Shown here: positions 1 to 5,632 of the stretch, one piece after another | Layout of the letters: every line of letters starts with the position of its first letter | Position numbering within the stretch: the stretch's first letter is position 1 | Assembly: GCA_903890265.1 (NCBI GenBank) | Contig: CAITAM010000130.1 | Coordinates: forward strand, 1 to 5,869 | DNA: 5,869 bases | From: an uncultured Pseudomonadota bacterium | Lineage (GTDB): Bacteria > Pseudomonadota > Gammaproteobacteria > Steroidobacterales > Steroidobacteraceae | Direction: 5' to 3' | Translations under genes and position numbers: made by a program | The notes under the pieces: model-generated | Database searches by the model: none | Told to the model about the DNA's origin: nothing | What the model saw: only the letters and a program-made list of their open reading frames with translations

Positions 1-1
1 C

Positions 2-313
2 CTTGGCCACAGCGGTGGCGTGCAGACCCTCTACGGACACATGTCGCGCTTCGGCGCCGGCATGGCCGTCGGGCGGCACGTGCACCAGGGTGAGCTCATT
101 GGCTACGTCGGCATGACCGGTCTCGCCACCGGCCCGCACCTGCATTACGAGTACCGGGTCCACGGCGAGCACCGCAACCCGGCCGGGATCAAGACGATCC
201 CGACCGAACCGCTCTCCGGTGCGGCGAAGGCCGCCTTCGCCGAGCGGGCGAAGGTGCTGCTCGCCGAACTCGACAGCGCCCGCGCCGGCAGCACGCGCCT
301 GGCGGCACGCTGA
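2..313 (+). CDS. M23 family peptidoglycan endopeptidase, C-terminal part (5' end outside window)
   Basis: This is the last 103 codons of a zinc metalloendopeptidase of the M23/LytM family, open from the left edge to a TGA at 311-313. M23 enzymes of this type cleave peptide cross-links of peptidoglycan in the periplasm. Seen in the fragment: LYGHMS (fragment residues 10-15), the glycine-rich VGMTGLATGPHLHYE stretch with the HxH motif (H46 and H48), and a HRNPAG tail. H13 and the HLH pair fit the conserved active-site histidines; the upstream zinc-binding HxxxD motif and any LysM/OapA-type N-terminal region lie outside the window. Wording and order match the OapA/MepM group of gammaproteobacteria, whose members are commonly encoded directly before anmK, as here (14-base gap). 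A GTG at 20 is internal to the domain and is not the start. Family confidence is high; the exact cut bond is not shown. Confidence 0.93.
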   Translation, partial: LGHSGGVQTLYGHMSRFGAGMAVGRHVHQGELIGYVGMTGLATGPHLHYEYRVHGEHRNPAGIKTIPTEPLSGAAKAAFAERAKVLLAELDSARAGSTRLAAR

Positions 314-315
314 CC

Positions 316-321
316 GAGAAG
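316..321 (+). promoter_or_regulatory. Probable ribosome binding site of anmK
   Basis: GAGAAG lies six bases before the GTG at 328, just downstream of the M23 stop codon. It supports the GTG as the start: no other start codon lies close to the conserved N-terminal ATP-binding motif, and starting here gives 369 residues, the usual family length. Confidence 0.5.
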
Positions 322-327
322 CCGGCC

Positions 328-1437
328 GTGGATCAGGCCCTCTGTGTCGGCCTGATCTCCGGCACGAGCATGGACGGCATCGACGCGGTGCTGGCGGACT
401 TTGCGCACCGGCCGACCGTGCTCGCAAGCCGCGGCACGCCCTACGAGCCGCCGCTGCGCGCCCGCCTCGAGGCCGTCGTCCGGTCCGGCCACGCCACCCT
501 CGATGAACTGGGCGAGCTGCACGTGCTGGTCGGGCGCGCCTTCGCCGCCGCCTGCAACGCCCTGCTGCAGTCCGCCGGCGTCACGCCGGATAAAGTCCTC
601 GCCGTGGGCAGTCACGGCCAGACCGTGCGGCACGGCGCCGACCGGCCGACCCCCTTCACGCTGCAGATCGGCGATCCGAACACCATTGCCGAGCGCACCG
701 GCATCAGCACCGTGGCCGACTTTCGCGGGCGGGACGTGGCGGCCGGCGGGCAGGGCGCACCGCTGCTGCCGGGCTTTCACGCCGCGGTGCTGGCTGACCC
801 GGGCGAGCGGCGGGCGGTCCTCAACCTCGGTGGCATCGCCAACCTCACGCGCCTGTGTCCCGGTGAGCCGGTCACCGGCTTCGACACGGGTCCCGCGAAC
901 TGCCTGCTCGACGCCTGGTATGCGCTGCACGGCGAGGGCACGCACGATCCCGGCGGCGCGCTCGCGGCGGCCGGTCGCGTCGATGAGGCGCTGCTGGCGA
1001 CGCTCGCGGCAGAGCCTTATTTCGCCCGCCGTGCCCCTAAAAGCACCGGTCGGGAGCTCTTCACGCTCGACTGGCTGCGCCGCGGCGCGGGCGCCCGGCT
1101 CAACCGGCTCGCGGCCGGCGACGTGCAGGCGACGCTCGCCGAGCTCTCGGCGCAGACGGTCGCCGACGCACTGGTCCGGGAAATCGGCGCGGTGGACCGG
1201 CTGCTGTGCTGCGGCGGGGGCGTGCACAACGCCGACCTGATGTCGCGGCTGGCCCGCCGCCTGCCGGGCGTGCCGATCGACAGCACCGCCGCCGTCGGCC
1301 TCGACCCGGACTACGTGGAAGCGGCCGGGTTTGCCTGGCTTGCCTGGCGCACCCTGCGGGGCGGTGCCGGCAACCTGCCGGCCGTGACGGGCGCTGCCGG
1401 GCCGCGCCGCCTCGGCGGACTGTTTCCGGCGACCTGA
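328..1437 (+). CDS. anmK: Anhydro-N-acetylmuramic acid kinase
   Basis: Cytoplasmic kinase of peptidoglycan recycling. It opens the 1,6-anhydro ring of anhydroMurNAc and phosphorylates it with ATP to give MurNAc-6-phosphate, which MurQ then processes. The 369-residue product matches the E. coli enzyme in length. Motifs in order: GLISGTSMDGID (8-19, nucleotide-binding loop), AVGSHGQTVRH (92-102), GQGAPLLPGFH (141-151), LNLGGIAN (165-172), FDTGPAN (185-191) whose D186 matches the proposed catalytic aspartate, PKSTGRELF (237-245) and CCGGGVHN (294-301). No expected motif is missing. The GTG start sits 14 bases after the M23 peptidase stop, so the two are probably co-transcribed; the pairing suits a cell-wall turnover and recycling unit. 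The next gene is ppk1 after a 99-base gap, rather than the erpA often found there in gammaproteobacteria. Confidence 0.97.
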   Translation: MDQALCVGLISGTSMDGIDAVLADFAHRPTVLASRGTPYEPPLRARLEAVVRSGHATLDELGELHVLVGRAFAAACNALLQSAGVTPDKVLAVGSHGQTVRHGADRPTPFTLQIGDPNTIAERTGISTVADFRGRDVAAGGQGAPLLPGFHAAVLADPGERRAVLNLGGIANLTRLCPGEPVTGFDTGPANCLLDAWYALHGEGTHDPGGALAAAGRVDEALLATLAAEPYFARRAPKSTGRELFTLDWLRRGAGARLNRLAAGDVQATLAELSAQTVADALVREIGAVDRLLCCGGGVHNADLMSRLARRLPGVPIDSTAAVGLDPDYVEAAGFAWLAWRTLRGGAGNLPAVTGAAGPRRLGGLFPAT

Positions 1438-1536
1438 ACGACCCGCCGCGACCCGCGACCCGGGGGTCGGCAGACACCCGGACCGTGCTAGCGTGCGGCT
1501 CTCTGGCCGCTCATCCGACCCACAAGGCGTACGACC
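1438..1536 (+). promoter_or_regulatory. Intergenic region anmK-ppk1: candidate ppk1 promoter and small hairpins
   Basis: This 99-base gap is large relative to the other same-strand gaps on this strand (14 and 10 bases), which suggests a separate transcription start for ppk1. A TGCTAGCGT at 1486-1494 resembles an extended -10 element (TG plus a weak hexamer), but I find no convincing -35 partner. A short GC hairpin, CGACC-CGGG-GGTCG at 1456-1469, follows the anmK stop without a T-tract, so it is at best a poor terminator. A second weak hairpin, GCGGC-TCTCTG-GCCGC at 1495-1510, would lie in the ppk1 leader. AAGG at 1524-1527, nine bases before the GTG, is the likely ribosome binding site. I do not see a recognisable Pho box. 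Confidence 0.3.
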
Positions 1537-3612
1537 GTGACCGATCCCAACCTGAAATCGCCCGACTACTACATCAACCGGGAACTGTCGTTCCTCGAGT
1601 TCAACCAGCGCGTGCTCGAGCTCGCCAAGGACGAATCGGTGCCATTGCTGGAGCGGGCCAAGTTTCTGTCCATCTCCTGCGCGAATCTCGACGAGTTCTT
1701 CGAGATCCGGGTCGCCGGCCTCAAGGAACAGGCGAAGCTCGGCGCCACGCAGCTCGGCAGTGACAGCCAGCCGGTCGCCGACCAGCTGGCCGCCATCCGG
1801 ACCCGGGCGATGGCCCTCGTCGAGGAGCAGTACCGGGTACTGAACGACGTGCTGGTGCCGGCGCTGGTGGACAAGGGCGTATTCCTGCTCGGCCCGCAGA
1901 AGATGTCGCCGGCACAGGTCGTGGCCCTCGAGAAGTACTTCGAAGCCGAGGTGGAGCCCGTCCTGTCGCCGCTCGCGCTCGATCCCGCGCGACCGTTCCC
2001 GATGATCCAGAACAAGAGCCTCAACTTCATCGTCCGCATGCAGGGCACCGACGCCTTCGGCCGCGACAGCCATCTGGCGATCGTGCAGGTACCGCGCTCG
2101 CTGCCGCGCGTCGTGCGTATCCCGGTCACCGCGGACGACGGCGGCGCGATCCACGTGTGCTACCTCTCGACGGTCATCTCGCTCTGCATCCAGAAGCTGT
2201 TCGACGGCATGCAGGTCGACGGCTGCTGGCAGTTCCGCGTCACCCGCAACTCGGACCTGTTCGTCGACGAGGAGGAGATCGATGATCTGCGCCGTGCCGT
2301 CGAGGGCGAGCTGCAGCACCGCCGCTACGGCGAGGAGGTACGGCTGGAGACCGCGCACGACTGCCCGGCCGATCTCGTGACGTTCCTGCTGCAGCACTTC
2401 CAGCTGTCGGCGATGGACCTCTACCAGGTCCGCGGACCGGTCAATCTCAACCGCCTGATGGGTGTCTACGACCTGATCGACCGGCCGGACCTCAAGTACC
2501 CCCCGTTCACGCCCGGCAGTCCGTCCCGGCTCGCCACGGGCACGGATCTATTCACCGTGATCCGCGAGAAGGACGTCGTCCTGCACCACCCCTACCAGGC
2601 GTTCACGCCGGTCTCCGACTTCATCCGCCAGGCCGCCCGCGATCCGGACGTGCTCGCGATCAAGCAGACCCTGTACCGCTCGGGCTCGGACTCGGCGGTC
2701 GTGAGCGCGCTGGTCGAGGCGGCGCAGAACGGCAAGGACGTGACGGTCATCATCGAGCTCATGGCGCGCTTCGACGAGGAGGCGAACCTCGAGCTCGCGC
2801 GCCGGCTGCAGGCGGCGGGTGCGCACGTCATGTACGGCGTGGTCGGTTTCAAGACCCACGCCAAGCTCATCATGGTCGTGCGTCGCGAGGGCGGCGTGCT
2901 GCGCCGCTACTGCCACCTCGGTACCGGCAACTACCACGCCAGGACCGCGCGGATGTACACCGACTACGGCCTCTTCACGAGCGACCCGGAGATCGGCCAG
3001 GACATGCACGAGCTGTTCCTGCAGATGACGAGCCTGACGCAGGCGCCGAAGCTGAAGAAGCTGCTGCAGTCGCCGTTCACGCTGCATCCGGCCCTGATCG
3101 CGAAGATCCAGCGCGAGACCGCGCACGCCGAGGCCGGCAAACCCGCGCGGATCATCGCCAAGATGAACTCGCTCATCGACCCCAGGATCATCGAAGCGCT
3201 CTACCAGGCGTCGCGCGCGGGGGTCGAGATCGATCTCATCGTGCGCGGCATCTGTGCGCTCAGGCCCGGCATTCCCGGGGTATCCGAGCACATCCGTGTC
3301 CGCTCCATCCTCGGCCGCTTCCTCGAGCATTCGCGGGTCTATTACTTTGCCAATGACGGCCATGACGAGCTGTGGTGTGCGAGCGCGGACTGGATGGAGC
3401 GCAACTTTTTCCGCCGTATCGAAGTGGCCTTCCCGATCGAGCGGCAGCGCTACCGGACGCGAATTTTCGCCGACCTCGAGGCCTTCCTTGCCGACAACGT
3501 CAATGCCTGGATACTGCAGCCGAACGGCAGTTACCGGCGCCTGACGCCGCCCGAGGGCAGTGCACCGTTCAGCGCCCAGGCCGCGCTTCTCGCGCGACAC
3601 GCGACGAGCTGA
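1537..3612 (+). CDS. ppk1: Polyphosphate kinase 1
   Basis: Reversible enzyme that transfers the gamma-phosphate of ATP to inorganic polyphosphate; in vivo it is the main polyphosphate synthase, linked to stress survival and phosphate storage. The 691 residues compare with 688 in E. coli. Seen in order: N-terminal domain with RELSFLEFNQRVLELA (15-30) and SCANLDEFFEIRVAG (47-61; N50 fits the ATP-contacting Asn45 of E. coli); a middle head domain; then two phospholipase-D-like catalytic domains with KQTLYRSGSDS (376-386, R381), ARFDEEAN (410-417, R411), KTHAKL with H441, CHLGTGNYH with H460, RGICALRPG (570-578) and FLEHSR with H598. H441 and H460 are 19 residues apart, exactly as E. coli His435 (the phosphorylated histidine) and His454, so the site looks active. 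The GTG start is preceded by AAGG and gives the normal N-terminus. The TGA at 3610-3612 is 10 bases before the photolyase-like gene. Confidence 0.98.
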   Translation: MTDPNLKSPDYYINRELSFLEFNQRVLELAKDESVPLLERAKFLSISCANLDEFFEIRVAGLKEQAKLGATQLGSDSQPVADQLAAIRTRAMALVEEQYRVLNDVLVPALVDKGVFLLGPQKMSPAQVVALEKYFEAEVEPVLSPLALDPARPFPMIQNKSLNFIVRMQGTDAFGRDSHLAIVQVPRSLPRVVRIPVTADDGGAIHVCYLSTVISLCIQKLFDGMQVDGCWQFRVTRNSDLFVDEEEIDDLRRAVEGELQHRRYGEEVRLETAHDCPADLVTFLLQHFQLSAMDLYQVRGPVNLNRLMGVYDLIDRPDLKYPPFTPGSPSRLATGTDLFTVIREKDVVLHHPYQAFTPVSDFIRQAARDPDVLAIKQTLYRSGSDSAVVSALVEAAQNGKDVTVIIELMARFDEEANLELARRLQAAGAHVMYGVVGFKTHAKLIMVVRREGGVLRRYCHLGTGNYHARTARMYTDYGLFTSDPEIGQDMHELFLQMTSLTQAPKLKKLLQSPFTLHPALIAKIQRETAHAEAGKPARIIAKMNSLIDPRIIEALYQASRAGVEIDLIVRGICALRPGIPGVSEHIRVRSILGRFLEHSRVYYFANDGHDELWCASADWMERNFFRRIEVAFPIERQRYRTRIFADLEAFLADNVNAWILQPNGSYRRLTPPEGSAPFSAQAALLARHATS

Positions 3613-3613
3613 T

Positions 3614-3617
3614 GAGG
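3614..3617 (+). promoter_or_regulatory. Ribosome binding site deciding the photolyase-like start
   Basis: GAGG lies five bases before the ATG at 3623 and just after the ppk1 stop codon. It favours that ATG over the GTG directly before it (3620) and over an upstream in-frame ATG at 3560, which would overlap ppk1 by 53 bases and add 21 residues unlike any photolyase. The arrangement suggests translation coupled to ppk1. Confidence 0.55.
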
Positions 3618-3622
3618 CGGTG

Positions 3623-4864
3623 ATGGGCGAGGCGCTGCCGCCGACCCGGGCCGCGGGACTCGCGCGCCTCGCCGAGTTCGTGCCGCGCGCCGCCGCGTAC
3701 GGCGAGCGGCGAAATTTCGACGAGGGGCCGGACGGGCCGTGCCACGTGTCGCGGCTCTCGCCGTACCTGCGGACCCGGCTCATCGCCGAGGACGAGGTGA
3801 CGGCCGCGGTATTGCGCGTGCACGAGGCGGCGACGGTCCGCTCGTTCCTGAACGAAGTGGGCTGGCGCACCTACTTTCGCGGCTGGCTCGTGCGCCGACC
3901 CGCCGTCTGGCGGTCCTACCGCGGCGCACTCGCCGCGGCGGAGGCGGCGCTGAAGGCAGGCCCGGTGGCCGAACGCCATGCCCGGGCCATCGCCGGTCAG
4001 TCGGGTTTTGCCTGCCTCGACGCCTGGTGCGATGAGCTCCGCCGCACGGGCTACCTGCACAACCACGCACGGATGTGGTTTGCGAGCCTGTGGATCTACG
4101 GCCTCGGACTGCCGTGGGTGCTCGGGGCCGATTTCTTCCAGCGTCACCTCGTTGACGGCGACGCGGCGAGCAACACCCTCTCGTGGCGCTGGGTGGCCGG
4201 CCTGCACACGCCGGGCAAGCGTTACCTCGCGACCGCCGCAAACATCGAACGGTTCACCCGCGGGCGCCTGCGGGCCGATTTTCCGCCCCTGAACGCCGCC
4301 CTCGGCCCGCCGGCCGAGCCGCTCGGCGAGGCCCTGCCGCTGACCGAGCCCGAGCCGCCGGACCGATCGCGGCGCACGGCGCTGCTGCTGACCGCGGACG
4401 ACCTCGGCGGCCTCGACCGCGGCCCGCTCAAAGCGGCGTACGCAGCACTCGATGCCGCCAACCGGGTCCCCGTGGCCCTCGTTGCCCTCAGCGGCGCCAC
4501 GCGACCGCTCGGGACGCTCGGCAGCACCGCCCGTGAGTTTCTGGACGGTGCCGCCGCCGATGCCGGGGCACGCCTCGGTGCCGCCGGCATTGACGCCACG
4601 ATCGCGGTCGATCCGCCCGCGGACGCACTCGCCGACTTCGCGCGCGAGCACGGGGTTACGCAGTTTCTCTGCGCCGAATCCGTCCCCGGTGCCGCTGCCG
4701 ATTGGCTCGCGACCGCCGGGGCCGCCTGGCCGGACGGCCGGGTCGCCGGCCTCAGGAGTCCCTGGGATCACGCGCTGTGGCCGCACGCGAGCCGCGGGTT
4801 CTTCGCGTTCGCGCCGGCGCTCGCCGCCGCGGGCGAGGCCCTGTCCCGCGCGACGGCACCGTAG
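3623..4864 (+). CDS. Photolyase-like FAD protein with inverted domain order
   Basis: The 413-residue product belongs to the DNA photolyase/cryptochrome superfamily, whose photolyases use reduced FAD and light to split UV-induced pyrimidine dimers. The FAD-binding domain is N-terminal (about 10-220): SRLSPYL (43-49), FLNEVGWRTYF (75-85), GYLHNHARMW (143-152) and VDGDAASNTLSWRW (177-190). From Y144 to W190 the spacing is identical to E. coli PhrB. E78, W81, N147, R150, M151, D178, D180, N184, W165, W188 and W190 match E. coli E274, W277, N341, R344, M345, D372, D374, N378, W359, W382 and W384. H148 replaces R342, and the distal W306 has no evident partner. A Pro/Glu-rich linker (about 228-250) leads to an alpha/beta region (252-400) resembling the antenna domain that normally comes first. 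The length, near 413 rather than about 470, reflects loss of linkers and the usual C-terminal tail of the FAD domain. It is probably co-transcribed with ppk1. CPD repair is plausible but unproven; a light-sensing role is possible. Confidence 0.85.
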   Translation: MGEALPPTRAAGLARLAEFVPRAAAYGERRNFDEGPDGPCHVSRLSPYLRTRLIAEDEVTAAVLRVHEAATVRSFLNEVGWRTYFRGWLVRRPAVWRSYRGALAAAEAALKAGPVAERHARAIAGQSGFACLDAWCDELRRTGYLHNHARMWFASLWIYGLGLPWVLGADFFQRHLVDGDAASNTLSWRWVAGLHTPGKRYLATAANIERFTRGRLRADFPPLNAALGPPAEPLGEALPLTEPEPPDRSRRTALLLTADDLGGLDRGPLKAAYAALDAANRVPVALVALSGATRPLGTLGSTAREFLDGAAADAGARLGAAGIDATIAVDPPADALADFAREHGVTQFLCAESVPGAAADWLATAGAAWPDGRVAGLRSPWDHALWPHASRGFFAFAPALAAAGEALSRATAP

Positions 4865-4879
4865 GCCCCGCCCGGACGC

Positions 4880-4913
4880 GGCCATCGTTGGCCATCGCTG
4901 CCCGGCGACGGGC
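4880..4913. terminator. Two adjacent hairpins between convergent genes (possible bidirectional terminator)
   Basis: The 56-base gap between the converging photolyase-like and methyltransferase genes contains two perfect five-base-pair stems with four-base loops: GGCCA-TCGT-TGGCC (4880-4893) and GCCCG-GCGA-CGGGC (4900-4913). The second has a GNRA-type loop when read on the + strand. A near-perfect ten-base tandem repeat (GGCCATCGTT, then GGCCATCGCT, 4880-4899) overlaps the first stem. Position suits termination from both sides, but neither stem is followed by a T-tract, so intrinsic termination is uncertain. Confidence 0.35.
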
Positions 4914-4920
4914 GACGCGC

Positions 4921-5541
4921 TCAGGGCAGGAAGTGGCGGGCGATGGCGGTGGCGGCTTCCGGGTTCATCGGCGACTTGAAGGCGACGATCCACAGGTCGT
5001 AGGCGGGCTCCCGCCGGCCGCCGCAGCCGTGGCGGAAACCGGCGTCGAAGAGCGCGCTCAGCAGCACGTCGTAGGTGAACCCGCAACGGTGCGCCATGAA
5101 CTCGTTGCCGGCGGCGATCTCGCCGCGATGCCCGTAGAGGATATCGATCGCGCTGATGGGCCCCATGCCCGATTCGTAGAGCGGTTCCAGCAGCCGGTTG
5201 GCGGCCACGGCCGCGGCGACCGCCTGCAGGTCCGGGCAGGTGATGACGGCGAAGCCGTCATCCCGCAGCACGCGGTGGAATTCGGCCAGGGCAAGCGGCA
5301 CCTCGTGCGGATACAGGTGCTCTATGTTGTGCGACGAGTAGAGCGCATCGACGCTCGCGGACGGCACGGCCGCCATGTCGGTCAGGGTGCCGACGATGTC
5401 CGGCTTGACGGCGGGATTGATGTCGAGCCGGACCTCGTTCCACTCGGGGCCCCCGAAGCCCTTGAGACGGTGCCTGTCATGGCGGCCGCAGCCGACGTGC
5501 AGGAGCTGGCGGGTAGCGGGCGGTGCGGCGAACTGCGTCAT
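4921..5541 (-). CDS. Class I SAM-dependent methyltransferase, substrate unknown
   Basis: The 206-residue product is a soluble Rossmann-fold methyltransferase of the Methyltransf_11/UbiE-like kind. Seen: motif I LLHVGCGRH (13-21) for SAM binding, the acidic strand end VRLDINP (37-43), a central DALYSSHNIEHLYPHEV stretch (65-81), and FHRVLRDDGFAVITCPDL (88-105), a typical post-III segment. The IEHLYPHEV and RVLRDDG wording resembles small predicted methyltransferases often found near surface-polysaccharide genes, but nothing here identifies the acceptor. The start chosen is the ATG at 5541, which has a GGGG tract about six bases upstream and places motif I near the N-terminus. An in-frame ATG at 5577 would add 12 arginine/cysteine-rich residues with no ribosome binding site, and longer starts would overlap ppx. 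The gene follows ppx on the same strand after 91 bases and converges on the photolyase-like gene. Family confidence is high; function is open. Confidence 0.85.
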   Translation of the reverse strand: MTQFAAPPATRQLLHVGCGRHDRHRLKGFGGPEWNEVRLDINPAVKPDIVGTLTDMAAVPSASVDALYSSHNIEHLYPHEVPLALAEFHRVLRDDGFAVITCPDLQAVAAAVAANRLLEPLYESGMGPISAIDILYGHRGEIAAGNEFMAHRCGFTYDVLLSALFDAGFRHGCGGRREPAYDLWIVAFKSPMNPEAATAIARHFLP

Positions 5542-5601
5542 GGGACCCCGACGTGCATGGCAGCACGGACGAAGCATAAGTGCTGGCCGGGGCCCGCGCC
5601 A

Positions 5602-5626
5602 TCGCAAGCCCTGTTGCGAGGCTTGC
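5602..5626 (-). other. Overlapping alternative hairpins between ppx and the methyltransferase gene
   Basis: Just after the ppx stop, the 91-base gap holds two perfect inverted repeats that share bases. On the + strand, TCGCAA (5602-5607) pairs with TTGCGA (5614-5619), and GCAAGCC (5604-5610) pairs with GGCTTGC (5620-5626). Only one stem can form at a time. There is no T-tract on the - strand side, so a classical terminator is not supported; an attenuating or processing structure in the ppx-methyltransferase transcript is possible. The rest of the gap shows only a weak TATGCT element (near 5573-5578, - strand) without a matching -35. Confidence 0.35.
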
Positions 5627-5632
5627 CCGTCG

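Noticed and set aside
1456..1469. Intrinsic terminator after anmK
   Set aside because: The hairpin is only five base pairs and has no T-tract; it is noted within the intergenic entry rather than called a terminator.
1438..1536. Pho box upstream of ppk1
   Set aside because: A PhoB site would be expected to show CTGTCAT-like direct repeats; I find none in this gap.
145..2397. Open reading frame of 750 codons on the - strand opposite anmK and ppk1
   Set aside because: It lies antisense to two unmistakable genes, is rich in Arg/Ala/Gly with no recognisable domain, and spans the intergenic gap. Long antisense frames are expected in very GC-rich DNA because stop codons are rare.
3560..3622. Upstream start of the photolyase-like gene at 3560
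   Set aside because: It would overlap ppk1 by 53 bases and add residues with no photolyase similarity; the ATG at 3623 has a well-spaced GAGG.
2548..3870. Open reading frame of 440 codons on the - strand opposite ppk1
   Set aside because: A shadow of the ppk1 coding frame with low-complexity composition and no family resemblance.
3569..5086. Open reading frame of 505 codons on the - strand opposite the photolyase-like gene
   Set aside because: It overlaps both the photolyase-like gene and the 3' part of the methyltransferase gene, both supported by motifs; its translation is Arg/Gly/Ala-rich without motifs.
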